DNA of 64,000 nt. Origin: Denitratisoma oestradiolicum (GTDB lineage Bacteria > Pseudomonadota > Gammaproteobacteria > Burkholderiales > Rhodocyclaceae). Position numbers and translations under genes: made by a program. Shown here one piece after another: positions 1-8,488 of the stretch (its first letter is position 1; every line of letters begins with the position of its first letter). The DNA lies in assembly GCF_902813185.1 (NCBI RefSeq), contig NZ_LR778301.1, forward strand, positions 1,178,001 to 1,242,000. The letters are read 5' to 3'. The notes under the pieces were generated by a model. The model was not told the DNA's origin, searched no databases, and saw only the letters and a list, made by a program, of their open reading frames with translations.

Positions 1-495
1 TTGGATCAACTGTCGAACAAGCTCACTTCCTATTTCGATCGCCGCATGGCATTGGGCGTCGGTCATGGCAGGTCCTTCCAGGTAACTGGCAGTTCCAGGA
101 GCAATCTTGGCATCTATAAGGCCTGTTCGTTTTCCAAAAACATGAGCGACGCCTGCATCCACCACTTGCAAAGACCAGCCCAACTGGCGAGCGAATACAT
201 TAATTGCAGCGCCACCTGCCAGGAAGTTTTCCACCATTTGCCAAGTGACTTCTTGAGGATAGGCAGATATGCCTTCGTGAGCAGCACCATGATCGCCTGC
301 GAAAACCAACAGATGAGGGGCAACAATTTCTGGTGATAGCGTATTCTGGATGCGACCGAGTTGTAGGGCCAGTTCTTCTAGCCGTCCCAAGGCTCCCTTT
401 GGCTTGGTTTTTAGATCAATCTTGCGTTGCAAGGCTTCATCAAGGGTAGTCTGAAGCGGGCGCAAGTCGGCGCCAATTTTTCTAAATGAATGCAT
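1..495 (-). CDS. cobT: CobT, nicotinate-nucleotide:dimethylbenzimidazole phosphoribosyltransferase (3' end outside window)
   Basis: Reading the minus strand from an ATG at 495 gives 165 codons open to the window edge. The product begins [15 protein letters not shown] and contains the CobT hallmarks [15 protein letters not shown] (about residues 29-43) and [18 protein letters not shown] followed by a GGAAIN segment. CobT makes alpha-ribazole phosphate, the precursor of the lower ligand loop of cobalamin. A GGAG Shine-Dalgarno lies about 8 nt before the ATG, which decides the start. A B12 riboswitch sits immediately upstream on the same strand, so the gene is expected to be shut off by adenosylcobalamin. 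Only the N-terminal half is visible; the catalytic Glu region is outside the window. Confidence 0.93.
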   Translation of the reverse strand, partial: MHSFRKIGADLRPLQTTLDEALQRKIDLKTKPKGALGRLEELALQLGRIQNTLSPEIVAPHLLVFAGDHGAAHEGISAYPQEVTWQMVENFLAGGAAINVFARQLGWSLQVVDAGVAHVFGKRTGLIDAKIAPGTASYLEGPAMTDAQCHAAIEIGSELVRQLIQ

Positions 496-565
496 CCGAT
501 TCTCCAGTTGACAGTCCAAGACATGGGTACGATTTCCAGCCATGGCCCAGTAGGACGTTGATTGG

Positions 566-732
566 ATCACTCGCCGGCAGGTCTTCTGACTCCCGGATTA
601 TTCGCCTTGCCCGCACCTTCCCGTGGATGATTATCGCCACAGTGGTTGGTAATGGACCATGCAGGCAGCGTCCCCGGTCACAGCGGCGGGCCCGCCACGG
701 TTTCGCACCGTGTTCCCTTAGCTAGCGAGGTG
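566..732 (-). ncRNA. Cobalamin (B12) riboswitch upstream of cobT
   Basis: On the minus strand the classic blocks appear in order: GGAACACGGTGCGAAACC, then GCGGGCCCGCCGCTGTGACC, then a GGGAAGG-type segment, and finally GGAGTCAGAAGACCTGCC (the B12-box region). The ends CTCGC and GCGAG can form P1. It lies about 70 nt before the cobT start. The divergent cobD lies on the other side and is not preceded by this element in its own orientation. Confidence 0.93.
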
Positions 733-846
733 TGTTACCACGCTGATTATCAATTCCACAAATGTGGTATGTCAAAGTTCCACGAGTGTCTCGATACGTT
801 TCTATTATGAGTGCGCATACAATCTGCTCCGATGCTGGAGAAATCT

Positions 847-1782
847 ATGAATAGCGGATTGTTGCTGCTGGCTGCCCTCGGAGCAGTGATGTTGGATCGA
901 TGGCTGGGGGAACCCCGACAATGGCATCCCCTGGTGGGGTTTGGCCGCTTGGCAGGCGCGATCGAGGCGCGCTGGCGGGTGGAAAACGCCATCCCGCGCC
1001 ATGGACAGATTCTCGGCCTGTCGGCTTGGTTGCTCGCCGTGGTCCCCCTGAGCCTGCTAGCCCTAGCCTTGTGCCGTCTACCGTGGGGGCTGGGTTGGCT
1101 GGCATCATGCCTGTGCTTGTATTTCAGTCTGGGCGCCCGCAGCCTAGAACAGCATGTGCTCGCCGTGATTCATCCGCTGGAGGTGGGCGACCTTACCACC
1201 GCACGTGTCTCGCTGGGGCGGATCGTTTCTCGGGATACGGCAGTGCTGGATGCTGAGGGAGTAACGCGGGCCGCACTGGAAACCACGCTGGAGAACGGAA
1301 ATGACGCCGTATTCGGTGCCCTGTTCTGGTTTGCCCTGCTAGGCGGGCCGGGGGCGGTGCTGTTTCGCCTGGCCAACACCCTAGATGCCATGTGGGGCTA
1401 CAAGAGTCCGCGCTACCGCAACTTCGGCTGGGCGGCAGCCCGACTGGACGATGCGCTAAACTGGCTGCCCGCACGGCTGACGGCCTTGACTTATGCCCTG
1501 CTGGGAAATACCACACAGGCGATCAGCTGCTGGCGGCATCAGGCACACAGTTGGGATAGCCCTAATGCAGGGCCGGTAATGGCGTCAGGTGCCGGAAGTC
1601 TGGGGCTTATTCTCGGTGGCACTGCAAGCTATCAGGGCGTTGGTGAGCAACGGCCGCTTTTAGGAGCTGGCAGGAGTCCTATTGCCAGGGATCTACATCG
1701 AGGGCTGGGATTGGTCCGTAAGGGCCTCACTGTTTGGCTAACTATGGGGATCATGGCCTGGTTCGCGAGTCAGCTGATATGA
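847..1782 (+). CDS. cobD: CobD/CbiB, adenosylcobinamide-phosphate synthase
   Basis: A 311-residue integral membrane protein that joins aminopropanol phosphate to adenosylcobyric acid. Family landmarks are the N-terminal [18 protein letters not shown], the central [10 protein letters not shown] and [13 protein letters not shown] segments, [14 protein letters not shown], and the [16 protein letters not shown] stretch. Several hydrophobic segments fit a multi-pass protein. Longer starts at 811 (GTG) and 832 (ATG) exist, but a GGAG sits 6-7 nt before the ATG at 847, so 847 is preferred. It is divergent from cobT and convergent with the next gene, whose stop is 2 nt away. Confidence 0.93.
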   Translation: MNSGLLLLAALGAVMLDRWLGEPRQWHPLVGFGRLAGAIEARWRVENAIPRHGQILGLSAWLLAVVPLSLLALALCRLPWGLGWLASCLCLYFSLGARSLEQHVLAVIHPLEVGDLTTARVSLGRIVSRDTAVLDAEGVTRAALETTLENGNDAVFGALFWFALLGGPGAVLFRLANTLDAMWGYKSPRYRNFGWAAARLDDALNWLPARLTALTYALLGNTTQAISCWRHQAHSWDSPNAGPVMASGAGSLGLILGGTASYQGVGEQRPLLGAGRSPIARDLHRGLGLVRKGLTVWLTMGIMAWFASQLI

Positions 1783-1783
1783 C

Positions 1784-2494
1784 TCAGTCCAACTTCCGGG
1801 ATTCGCCATAGGGTTGCTTGCGCAAGACGCAGTTCTTAAGATCACAAATCCGGCAGGGATCAACCTTAGGAGATTCGGAGCGGCCACCAGGCACCAGCCC
1901 AACGATTGCGAGCAGGCTTTTCTCGGGGATCATCATGTGTTGATCATTGAGCCTTACAGGCACCTGTCCCTTGGGCAGATAATTGAAAAGCACCTCGATG
2001 TCGCTAAGCTCCCATTCAGTATAGCCGGGGCCATAGCGGAGCGTGCTGCCCAATCCCCTGCTGCTGGCATCCTTGCAGGAATCAGCCTGTAATCCCTCCA
2101 TCAAAGAGCTGATCGCAGCCGTGGCCGCGCTGTCTAAAGCCAGGGCCTCCAGCATGTCACCATCGTCTGTGTACTGCCGGACCTTTTCGCTGACGCGGGG
2201 CCCTAGGGTAGCTAGAATGAGACGGATAGCACTGGATTTGCGCAATATCTTGCTCAATCGTCGGCTACGTAGACAGCCTTGATCCGTGAGTCGAATCTGC
2301 TCCCCATCAATACATTCGATGGGGATTTCCAACCAAGTTCCCCAAGGCTGTGCTAGCCCGTCTAATTGGGCTAGCTGCTCGTTGATGACCTCCTGAATCG
2401 GAGGACTTATCGGCTGACCATGGGGATAGCCCATCAAATGATGAAGTTCGTTCCTGTCCACTATGAGCTTTCGGTCTGCCAGGCGATTGATCAT
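1784..2494 (-). CDS. Stand-alone B12-activation-domain protein (MetH activation-like)
   Basis: A 236-residue soluble protein resembling the vitamin-B12-dependent methionine synthase activation region, found as a separate protein in corrinoid methyltransferase loci. It has LRYGPGYTEWELSD (about residues 152-165), corresponding to the APGYP segment of MetH that contacts SAM and cobalamin. The C-terminus carries a CxxCx4C cluster (PCRICDLKNC) not found in MetH, which may bind metal or an Fe-S centre. Its ATG overlaps the stop of the RamA-like gene as TAATG, so the two are translationally coupled. Function is inferred: assistance in reductive or SAM-dependent reactivation of the corrinoid protein encoded across the divergent promoter. 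Confidence 0.7.
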   Translation of the reverse strand: MINRLADRKLIVDRNELHHLMGYPHGQPISPPIQEVINEQLAQLDGLAQPWGTWLEIPIECIDGEQIRLTDQGCLRSRRLSKILRKSSAIRLILATLGPRVSEKVRQYTDDGDMLEALALDSAATAAISSLMEGLQADSCKDASSRGLGSTLRYGPGYTEWELSDIEVLFNYLPKGQVPVRLNDQHMMIPEKSLLAIVGLVPGGRSESPKVDPCRICDLKNCVLRKQPYGESRKLD

Positions 2495-4491
2495 TATGCA
2501 TACTCCGCCGGCTTTGGCCGCTGCCCTGCCAGGCTACCCTTCAAGGATGGAAAGTCGTCTTCGGCATGGGGCAGTAAAGTGGCGTCCACGAAGTCCTGGT
2601 TGAAATAGGGATCAGCGGTGAGCTCAATATATTCAACCAACCGGGCGATCTGGTCAGCCTCGGTGCGGCGGCGGGCGTCGAGCAGGGCGATGCGGGCGCC
2701 GTCGCCTGCGGCATTACCCACGGACAAGATGTTTTCCAGGCCTGAGTCCGGAAACATGCCGATTGCCAAAGCGCGGCCCAAGTCAATGACACTACCGAAA
2801 GCGCCTGCGATAAGCACTTTATCTGGCTGCTGTCGGCCGAATTTACGAAGTAAAACTTGAGCTCCAGCGTAGAGAGCGCCTTTTGCCAACTGCACAGCTC
2901 GGATGTCGGCTTGGGTGAAGCAGATATCGCGGCCTATGCCAGTCTGGGTCGCCCAGGCGATGACGAATTCCAGTCTACCGTCAGTATCTCGACGTAAGCG
3001 CTCGCTGCCTATTTCCTCGACAAAACGACCACTGTGGTCGATTAGCTCGGCGTTGAGGAGTTCGGCAACAATGTCGATCACGGCAGAACCGCAGATACCC
3101 AGGGCGCCGATTTCATTGGCCGCGATCTTGTTGCTCCAGTAGGGGTTGCCGATAACGCGAAAACGCAGCTCCCTCGTGGTGGGGTCGATACGCACGCGTT
3201 CGATAGCCCCTGGTGTGGCGCGCATACCGAATGATAAGTTGGCACCTTCCAGTGCCGGCCCTGTGGGGCAGGAAGCCGAGAGCATGCGATCCTGGTTTCC
3301 TAAGATCAACTCGCCGTTGGTGCCTATGTCAATGATCAGTTGTAGGGCCTCCCCGGTATGGGGTCCCTCGGCCAGGGCCACGGCCACATTGTCGCTGCCG
3401 ACGAAACCGGCTTCCACCGGCATCAGATGGATATTTGCCGAGGGCAGGATGGAAATACCCAGGTCCCGAGCCTTGATGTCCACGGAGCGACAGACGGTGG
3501 GTGCGAATGGCACCACACCAAGGGCATGGGGGTCGATGCCTAGAAAGATGTGGTGCATCACCGTGTTGGCAACAAGTACAATCTCACTGATGTCATCGGT
3601 AGTGATTGATACCTGCATAGCCAATTGCCGTGCCAGCTGGCTCAGGGTATCGGCCACCATTTTCTGCATGGCCGCCAGTTTCAGGGAGCCATTGCAACTG
3701 GCGATGCGGTTCATGATGTCATCGCCATGACCCACCTGGGGATTGAGGGCGGAAGCGCTGGCTAAGGCTTCGCCTGTTTCCAGGCTGCACAGATATGCGG
3801 CGATGGTGGTAGTGCCCAGATCGACCGCCATGCCATAGGTGGCCAAGCGCTCGCCGCCGACGATGCGGATCACCTCGCAATCGTTCCAGACCGTGACGGT
3901 TAGCACACCGCCGTTGGTACGTTGGGCCTGGGGCAACGTGCGCAGGGCATGGAGGTCGATGTTCATGGCGGCCAGGCCCTGCTGTTCCTCCAAAATATCG
4001 GCCAGCCGCTCCCAGTCGCCAAGCCGGGATGCCAGGGTTGCGGGGGGCAGTTCGACCCGGTAGTTGCGCACCATCGGATCCACATTTATCTCCCGTTGAC
4101 CCAGGGATTTCCTCACCACGGCATGGGTACGACGGGACTCGTCCGGGATGTACACCATCAGTTCGCCAAGCACTCGGGCCTGACAGGAAAGGCGCTCGTC
4201 GGCTCGCATTCTGCCTTTCTCAATCAGGTGGCTTTCCGTCTGACGATGGCTGGAAAGATTGTCGCCGTGGGAACGGATATCGTGATCCTCGAAGTGGCCT
4301 TCAAGGACGCGAACTCGGCACTTGTGGCAGGAACCCCGGCCGTTGCATACGGCCTCGATCGCTACGCCAAGATCCTTGGCGGCATCTCTCAGGGTTGTGC
4401 CGGCGGCCACTTCGGCCATGGTGCCCATGGGCATGAAGCAGACGCGGTGGGATTTCTTATCCTGATTTACCTGGGGATTAGGACTGGACAT
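2494..4491 (-). CDS. RamA-like ATP-dependent reductive activator of corrinoid proteins (2Fe-2S ferredoxin + ASKHA domain)
   Basis: A 665-residue protein that would reduce inactive Co(II) corrinoid to Co(I) at ATP expense. The N-terminal domain is a plant-type 2Fe-2S ferredoxin with C49, C55, C58 and C103 (CNGRGSCHKC ... SC). The C-terminal part is the DUF4445/ASKHA activator: YGMAVDLGTTTIAAYL near residue 220, LIIDIGTNGELILGN near 388, and CPTGPALEGANLSFGMRATP after it. This RACE-type architecture is typical of activators in anaerobic O- and N-demethylation systems. It lies downstream of a TetR gene and a PfkB kinase on the same strand and is divergent from the corrinoid protein and methyltransferase it probably serves. 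Confidence 0.88.
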   Translation of the reverse strand: MSSPNPQVNQDKKSHRVCFMPMGTMAEVAAGTTLRDAAKDLGVAIEAVCNGRGSCHKCRVRVLEGHFEDHDIRSHGDNLSSHRQTESHLIEKGRMRADERLSCQARVLGELMVYIPDESRRTHAVVRKSLGQREINVDPMVRNYRVELPPATLASRLGDWERLADILEEQQGLAAMNIDLHALRTLPQAQRTNGGVLTVTVWNDCEVIRIVGGERLATYGMAVDLGTTTIAAYLCSLETGEALASASALNPQVGHGDDIMNRIASCNGSLKLAAMQKMVADTLSQLARQLAMQVSITTDDISEIVLVANTVMHHIFLGIDPHALGVVPFAPTVCRSVDIKARDLGISILPSANIHLMPVEAGFVGSDNVAVALAEGPHTGEALQLIIDIGTNGELILGNQDRMLSASCPTGPALEGANLSFGMRATPGAIERVRIDPTTRELRFRVIGNPYWSNKIAANEIGALGICGSAVIDIVAELLNAELIDHSGRFVEEIGSERLRRDTDGRLEFVIAWATQTGIGRDICFTQADIRAVQLAKGALYAGAQVLLRKFGRQQPDKVLIAGAFGSVIDLGRALAIGMFPDSGLENILSVGNAAGDGARIALLDARRRTEADQIARLVEYIELTADPYFNQDFVDATLLPHAEDDFPSLKGSLAGQRPKPAEYA

Positions 4492-4569
4492 GATTTCTCC
4501 TGGGGTAGAAGGGACGACCCTCTCGGTGGGGCCGTTCCCTGGGGGTAATGGTTGTCGTGTTGCCGTGCG

Positions 4570-5505
4570 TCAGTCGATGGAAATCCGATAGGTCTCCCTG
4601 AAGCGGGCTTTGAACTCCTGAGCCGTGAAGCGATGGTTCTGGGTACCAGGGCTTTCGATCTTGATGGCCCCCATCAGTCCGGCGATGCGACCGGTGATCT
4701 CCCAGTCCATGCCATGGAGCAAACCGTGAAGCAGCCCGGCCCGATAGGCATCGCCGCATCCCGTTGGATCGCTAATACCAGACACCTTTGCAGGTGGGAT
4801 TTCGTAGGTTCTGTTAAACGTATGGATCACCGAACCTAGGCTGCCGAGAGTCACAATCAGTGCATCGGCATTGCGCAGCACATCCGCCTCTGTCCAGCCG
4901 GTGCGGTTTTGCATTAATTGCCATTCGTAGTCATTCACAGTGACCCAATTGGACTGGGCAATCAGCGCACGTAACTCCTCGCCATTGAACATGGGCATAC
5001 CCTGTCCTGGATCGAAAATGAAAGGGGTGCCAAGTTCGGCGAACTGACGGGCATGCTCAACCATCCCTTCCTTGCCATCAGGCGATACGATACCAATTTT
5101 CCCTAGCTCGATTTGCGTAAGGTTATTGCGATGCGCATGGCTCATGGCGCCTGGATGGAACGCGGTTATCTGATTGTCGTCTATGTCGGTTGTGATGAAT
5201 GCCTGGGCTGTGAAGCAGTCATCCAGTGTTATGACATGCCTGTTGTCGATATCGAAACTTGTTAGCCACTCGCGGTAGGGGGCGAAGTCCTTGCCGACAG
5301 TGCCTACCGGTAGAGGGATATCGTCGAGTAGCGCCAAGTTGTATGAAATATTTCCAGCGCATCCACCGAATTCCCTGCGCATTGCTGGGACCATGAATGA
5401 GACATTCAACATATGTATCTTGTCCGGCAGGATGTGGTTCCTGAATCGATCGTGAAACGACATGATGTTGTCGTAAGCAAGTGAGCCGCAGATGATTGCT
5501 TTCAT
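4570..5505 (-). CDS. PfkB-family carbohydrate/adenosine kinase
   Basis: A 311-residue ribokinase-fold kinase. The N-terminus MKAIICGSLAYDNIM is typical of proteobacterial adenosine kinase-like proteins, REFGGCAGNISYNLALL is PfkB signature 1, and DPTGCGDAYRAGLLHGL carries the catalytic Asp of signature 2. An ATG at 5517 would add four residues, but GGAG lies 6 nt before the ATG at 5505, which is preferred. Substrate is not proven. The context (ahcY, metK, metH in the window, and a methyltransferase locus) makes removal of adenosine released by S-adenosylhomocysteine hydrolysis the best guess. It sits 78 nt before ramA in the same direction. Confidence 0.8.
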   Translation of the reverse strand: MKAIICGSLAYDNIMSFHDRFRNHILPDKIHMLNVSFMVPAMRREFGGCAGNISYNLALLDDIPLPVGTVGKDFAPYREWLTSFDIDNRHVITLDDCFTAQAFITTDIDDNQITAFHPGAMSHAHRNNLTQIELGKIGIVSPDGKEGMVEHARQFAELGTPFIFDPGQGMPMFNGEELRALIAQSNWVTVNDYEWQLMQNRTGWTEADVLRNADALIVTLGSLGSVIHTFNRTYEIPPAKVSGISDPTGCGDAYRAGLLHGLLHGMDWEITGRIAGLMGAIKIESPGTQNHRFTAQEFKARFRETYRISID

Positions 5506-5587
5506 AAAAAACTCCATTAACTCCTCTTTAGTCCAGAGGGGGGGCTTGATAAATCACCGAGCCATCAGACCTGGTGTGTAGGTTGCC

Positions 5588-6205
5588 TCAGACGAATATT
5601 TTCGTGTCTGGTGCTGAGGGCTTGTTCAACGCATGGATGCCGTATAAGGCGCCCCGGATGAATTTCTTTCTATCCTCTTGTGATACGGAAATGCCGGTAA
5701 AAAATAGCCTATTAATAATTGGTCCAATGACAATGTCAGCAGCAAAGCCAATGTCAATGTCGTCCGGTAATTCACGACGTAATGTCGCACGTCTCAGAAC
5801 TTCTATGAGCGGACGGCGACGCTCGTTGAAAATTGGATCAAGCTTGGTGGCCAGTGACTTGTCACAAATTTGCTCCTTGCCGAGCGCTGCCAGTACTAGT
5901 GCAAGCGGCGACTTTTCCATCACCTGGACGAGTGATTCCAATAGCTGTTCCAAGTCCAGCTCCAGGCTTCCCATATCAGTACTGACCAATGGCGGAAGTT
6001 GCTGAAACGCATCTGCAACCAGTGAATGTTTCGAGTTCCAGCGTCTATAGATCGTAGCCTTGCCTACCCGAGCCCTTTCCGCCACAGCAGAAATGGTCAG
6101 ACGATCGTAGCCTGTTTCGGCGAGCAAAGATAACGTTGCATCAAGAATGGCACTATTGACCTCGATGCTCCTTGGCCGTCCATTGAGACTTACATTTTTT
6201 TTCAC
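5588..6205 (-). CDS. TetR-family regulator of the methyltransferase divergon
   Basis: A 205-residue repressor with an N-terminal TetR helix-turn-helix (about residues 15-60; AERARVGKATIYRRW is the recognition region) and a C-terminal ligand domain containing IGPIINRLFFTG. The start is GTG, as no in-frame ATG precedes the conserved domain. It is a close relative of the regulators at 21287-21898 and 24649-25344, which share the GRPRS...ILDATL..LAETGY pattern. It heads a leftward run (kinase, ramA-like, activation protein) and is divergent from the LLM-corrinoid-methyltransferase operon. Two copies of a 19-bp palindrome lie between the divergent genes, the obvious operators. Confidence 0.9.
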   Translation of the reverse strand: MKKNVSLNGRPRSIEVNSAILDATLSLLAETGYDRLTISAVAERARVGKATIYRRWNSKHSLVADAFQQLPPLVSTDMGSLELDLEQLLESLVQVMEKSPLALVLAALGKEQICDKSLATKLDPIFNERRRPLIEVLRRATLRRELPDDIDIGFAADIVIGPIINRLFFTGISVSQEDRKKFIRGALYGIHALNKPSAPDTKIFV

Positions 6206-6306
6206 AGCGTTATAAATCTGACCAGGTTGAGTCTCGCATCATTCATTGATACCTCGCTCTGGAAAAAATAGTTCGAGAACCAGATGTAGATAATGCTAGG
6301 TATTAA

Positions 6307-6325
6307 ACGAAACTAAGCGTAGCGA
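6307..6325. promoter_or_regulatory. Candidate TetR operator, copy 1
   Basis: ACGAAAC-TAAGC-GTAGCGA, a 19-bp interrupted palindrome of the form ACGNNAC-N5-GTNNCGW. It is on the TetR side of the divergent intergenic region, about 100 nt before the TetR start, where it could autoregulate that promoter. The same architecture recurs at 6461, 24574 and 25464. Confidence 0.55.
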
Positions 6326-6425
6326 AGGCTAACTTCACAAATCAAGGGTAGTCAATAGCAATCCTGTAGTACCTTTATTGGTTACTACACACAAGTATAT
6401 AAATCAAGACAAAGCCAGGCCGGTA

Positions 6426-6454
6426 TTGACAACAATTGATAAATGTAATTTCAT
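6426..6454 (+). promoter_or_regulatory. Sigma70-type promoter for the LLM-corrinoid-methyltransferase operon
   Basis: A perfect -35 hexamer TTGACA (6426-6431), a 17-bp spacer and a weaker -10 TTTCAT (6449-6454). Transcription would begin near 6461, exactly at the second candidate operator, which is a normal arrangement for repression by a TetR protein. Confidence 0.5.
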
Positions 6455-6460
6455 TACGAA

Positions 6461-6479
6461 ACGATACGGACAGTAGCGA
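6461..6479. promoter_or_regulatory. Candidate TetR operator, copy 2
   Basis: ACGATAC-GGACA-GTAGCGA, same 19-bp layout as copy 1. It overlaps the predicted transcription start of the rightward operon. The rest of the 310-bp gap 6206-6515 is AT-rich and holds no gene that I can see. Confidence 0.6.
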
Positions 6480-6515
6480 TATGAATTCAATAATAGCGAA
6501 ACGAAAGGGATTTGT

Positions 6516-7400
6516 ATGAAGTTTTGGCAGTCTATTTTTCAGGTGGAAAGTGATCAGATGTTCGATGTCGTGAGATTAAGCGAAAGTGTAGGTATGCACG
6601 GCGTTCTGATTTCTGACCATCTGTTGCATCCCGAGAAACAGGATTCGACTTACCTATATTCTGAGGACGGAAAGCCGCCCACATTCTCCGCTGAAACACA
6701 CTGGCCGGATTCCTGGTCCCTTGCTGCTGCGCTGGCGGCCGTTACCAGCAAGCTCTACTTTTGCACAAACGTATTTATCCTGCCTCTTCGGCATCCTATC
6801 GAAGTCGCCAAGGCCACAGGCAGCGTTTCCTTCTATTCCGGCGGAAGACTAATGATCGGTGCCGGCGCTGGGTGGATGAAGGAGGAGTTCGACATGCTCG
6901 GGGTCGATTGGGCCACACGGGGCAAGAGATACGACGAGTGTATTGAGGTCATCCGCAAGCTGCAAAGCGGCGGCAAGGGCGAATATGCAGAACATCATGG
7001 GGAGTTCTTCGACTTTCCCCGCATCGTTCTTGAACCGAAACCTGCAACGCCGGTGCCCATTCTGATCGGCGGGGCAAGTGGACCGGCGCTACGCCGCGCA
7101 GCGCGCCTTGGGGATGGCTGGATCAGTCCACCAGTCACGGTCAATGGTGGTATTGAAAAAATGAAAGCAATTAACAAAATGCGCGCCGATTACGGTATGC
7201 AGAACCGTCCCTTTGACTCGATTATCGCTGTTTGGGGCGAGGAACTCACGACAGATGGAATCAAGCAGCTCGAGGATGCAGGCGCTACAGGAATCGTCAG
7301 TTTTCCTTGGCTGTTCACCTACGGTAGGCCAACCTCTCTCGACGAAAAGCGCGCATACCTTGAAAAGTATGCCGAAACGGTGATGGCGAAATTTCAATAG
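6516..7400 (+). CDS. LLM-class (luciferase-like) flavin/F420-dependent oxidoreductase
   Basis: A 294-residue TIM-barrel oxidoreductase of the bacterial luciferase superfamily. Landmarks are ISDHLLHPE (about residues 31-39), CTNVFILPLRHPIEVAKA near 87, GGRLMIGAGAGWMKEEF near 108 and PVPILIGGASGPALRRAARLGDGW near 175. This is the TIGR03619-like subgroup, many of whose members use F420. The co-factor cannot be told from sequence alone, but an fbiC gene for F420 synthesis lies at 30-32.6 kb. It is first in the operon, with 8 nt to the next gene. A redox step on the methyl acceptor or donor is a plausible role; substrate unknown. Confidence 0.85.
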   Translation: MKFWQSIFQVESDQMFDVVRLSESVGMHGVLISDHLLHPEKQDSTYLYSEDGKPPTFSAETHWPDSWSLAAALAAVTSKLYFCTNVFILPLRHPIEVAKATGSVSFYSGGRLMIGAGAGWMKEEFDMLGVDWATRGKRYDECIEVIRKLQSGGKGEYAEHHGEFFDFPRIVLEPKPATPVPILIGGASGPALRRAARLGDGWISPPVTVNGGIEKMKAINKMRADYGMQNRPFDSIIAVWGEELTTDGIKQLEDAGATGIVSFPWLFTYGRPTSLDEKRAYLEKYAETVMAKFQ

Positions 7401-7408
7401 AGGTCGAC

Positions 7409-7717
7409 ATGAATCTGAAAGAAATAAAGGAAAAGTATCCCGATCTTAGCTTTGAGGAAATCGACCAGGACGAAAGCTGGGAGGAAGACGATTCAGGCTA
7501 CTGCTTTGTCATTGAGGCCATGCCCAAGCACAAAAAGGTAAGAGCCACCGTGATGGTAGACGACTTGCCTCGTGTTGCTTTCACGGGTGATTCAGTAGGA
7601 ATTCGCAAGATGTTGGTCAAGTGGAGTATTAATCGTGACCACCTGGCATATCTGGCCTATGAGCTGGGTAGAGCTGAAATGGCATTACGCGATGGATCGA
7701 AGTTCCTACAGGAATAA
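7409..7717 (+). CDS. Small 102-aa acidic protein, DUF4346-like, in the corrinoid operon
   Basis: Begins MNLKEIKEKYPDLSFEEID and ends with NRDHLAYLAYELGRAEMALRDG, which resembles the DHxxYLGRELAKAE signature I associate with DUF4346, a domain seen in folate/pterin- and corrinoid-linked proteins. The middle (RATVMVDDLPRVAFTGDSVG) is predicted beta-rich. There is no signal peptide or membrane segment. It sits 8 nt after the LLM gene and 28 nt before the corrinoid protein, so an accessory role in the methyltransferase complex is inferred. The family assignment is from memory of the motif and is tentative. Confidence 0.6.
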   Translation: MNLKEIKEKYPDLSFEEIDQDESWEEDDSGYCFVIEAMPKHKKVRATVMVDDLPRVAFTGDSVGIRKMLVKWSINRDHLAYLAYELGRAEMALRDGSKFLQE

Positions 7718-7745
7718 ATCGAAAATCAGATAGGAGGAGTACGAC

Positions 7746-8456
7746 ATGAGCAGTATTCAAGCAATCAAAGAAGCCGTCTGGAAGCTGAAAAAAAAAGAAG
7801 CCATGACTCTGGTAGAGCAGGGCTTGGCAGAAGGCCTTGACCCCACGAGCATGCTAAAAGAAGGTGTGATCGCGGGCTTGCAAGAGGTTGGACGAAAATT
7901 CGGCATTGGCGAATACTTCCTGGCTGAGTTGGTGATGGCTGGCAAGGTCGGCGAACCCTGCATCGACATGATTACCCCTCATTTGCCACCAAATGCCGAA
8001 GGAAAGATGGGAACTGTGGTGATCGGTGCCGTCAAAGGCGACCTGCACACGATTGGCTATGGTTTGGTCACCACCCAACTTGAACTCGCTGGATTTGAAG
8101 TGCATAAATTGGGAATTGACCTTGACAGCCGTTACTTCATTGAGAAAGCAATCGAGTTCAACGCCGACATCATCGGCCTGTCAGCATTCTTGGTTACAAC
8201 GATTCCGTACTGCCCTGAGGTTCTCGGCTATATGAAGGACATGGGAGTGCGCGACCGATTCAAGCTGATCATCGGGGGAACCGAATGCACACCTGATAAG
8301 GCCGACGCCATGGATGCTGATGGATGGGCATTGAATGCCATTGCAGCCGTACCTTTGTGCAAACGGCTGATGGGCAAGGATGTGGGAGACGAATCCCAAA
8401 AGGCCCAGACCTACGACCATAACTGGTGGTACAACTCTCGCCGCTTTGGCACCTGA
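7746..8456 (+). CDS. Methyltransferase cognate corrinoid protein
   Basis: A 236-residue cobalamin carrier of the MtmC/MtbC/MtaC type. Residues about 1-85 form the four-helix B12-binding-2 cap and residues 88-215 the Rossmann-like B12 domain. The base-off motif is GDLHTIG with D99 and H101, H101 being the lower cobalt ligand. It is followed by GLSAFLVTT and LIIGGTECTPDKADAMDADG, which line the nucleotide tail. It has an AGGAG ribosome site before the ATG and lies directly upstream of the methyltransferase. The C-terminal tail of about 25 residues (YDHNWWYNSRRFGT) is longer than in typical family members. Confidence 0.93.
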   Translation: MSSIQAIKEAVWKLKKKEAMTLVEQGLAEGLDPTSMLKEGVIAGLQEVGRKFGIGEYFLAELVMAGKVGEPCIDMITPHLPPNAEGKMGTVVIGAVKGDLHTIGYGLVTTQLELAGFEVHKLGIDLDSRYFIEKAIEFNADIIGLSAFLVTTIPYCPEVLGYMKDMGVRDRFKLIIGGTECTPDKADAMDADGWALNAIAAVPLCKRLMGKDVGDESQKAQTYDHNWWYNSRRFGT

Positions 8457-8488
8457 GCGCATCAATCAACTGACAAGGTACGATCAAA

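Noticed and set aside
1..336. 111-codon open frame on the plus strand at the window start
   Set aside because: It is antisense to clear CobT sequence on the minus strand.
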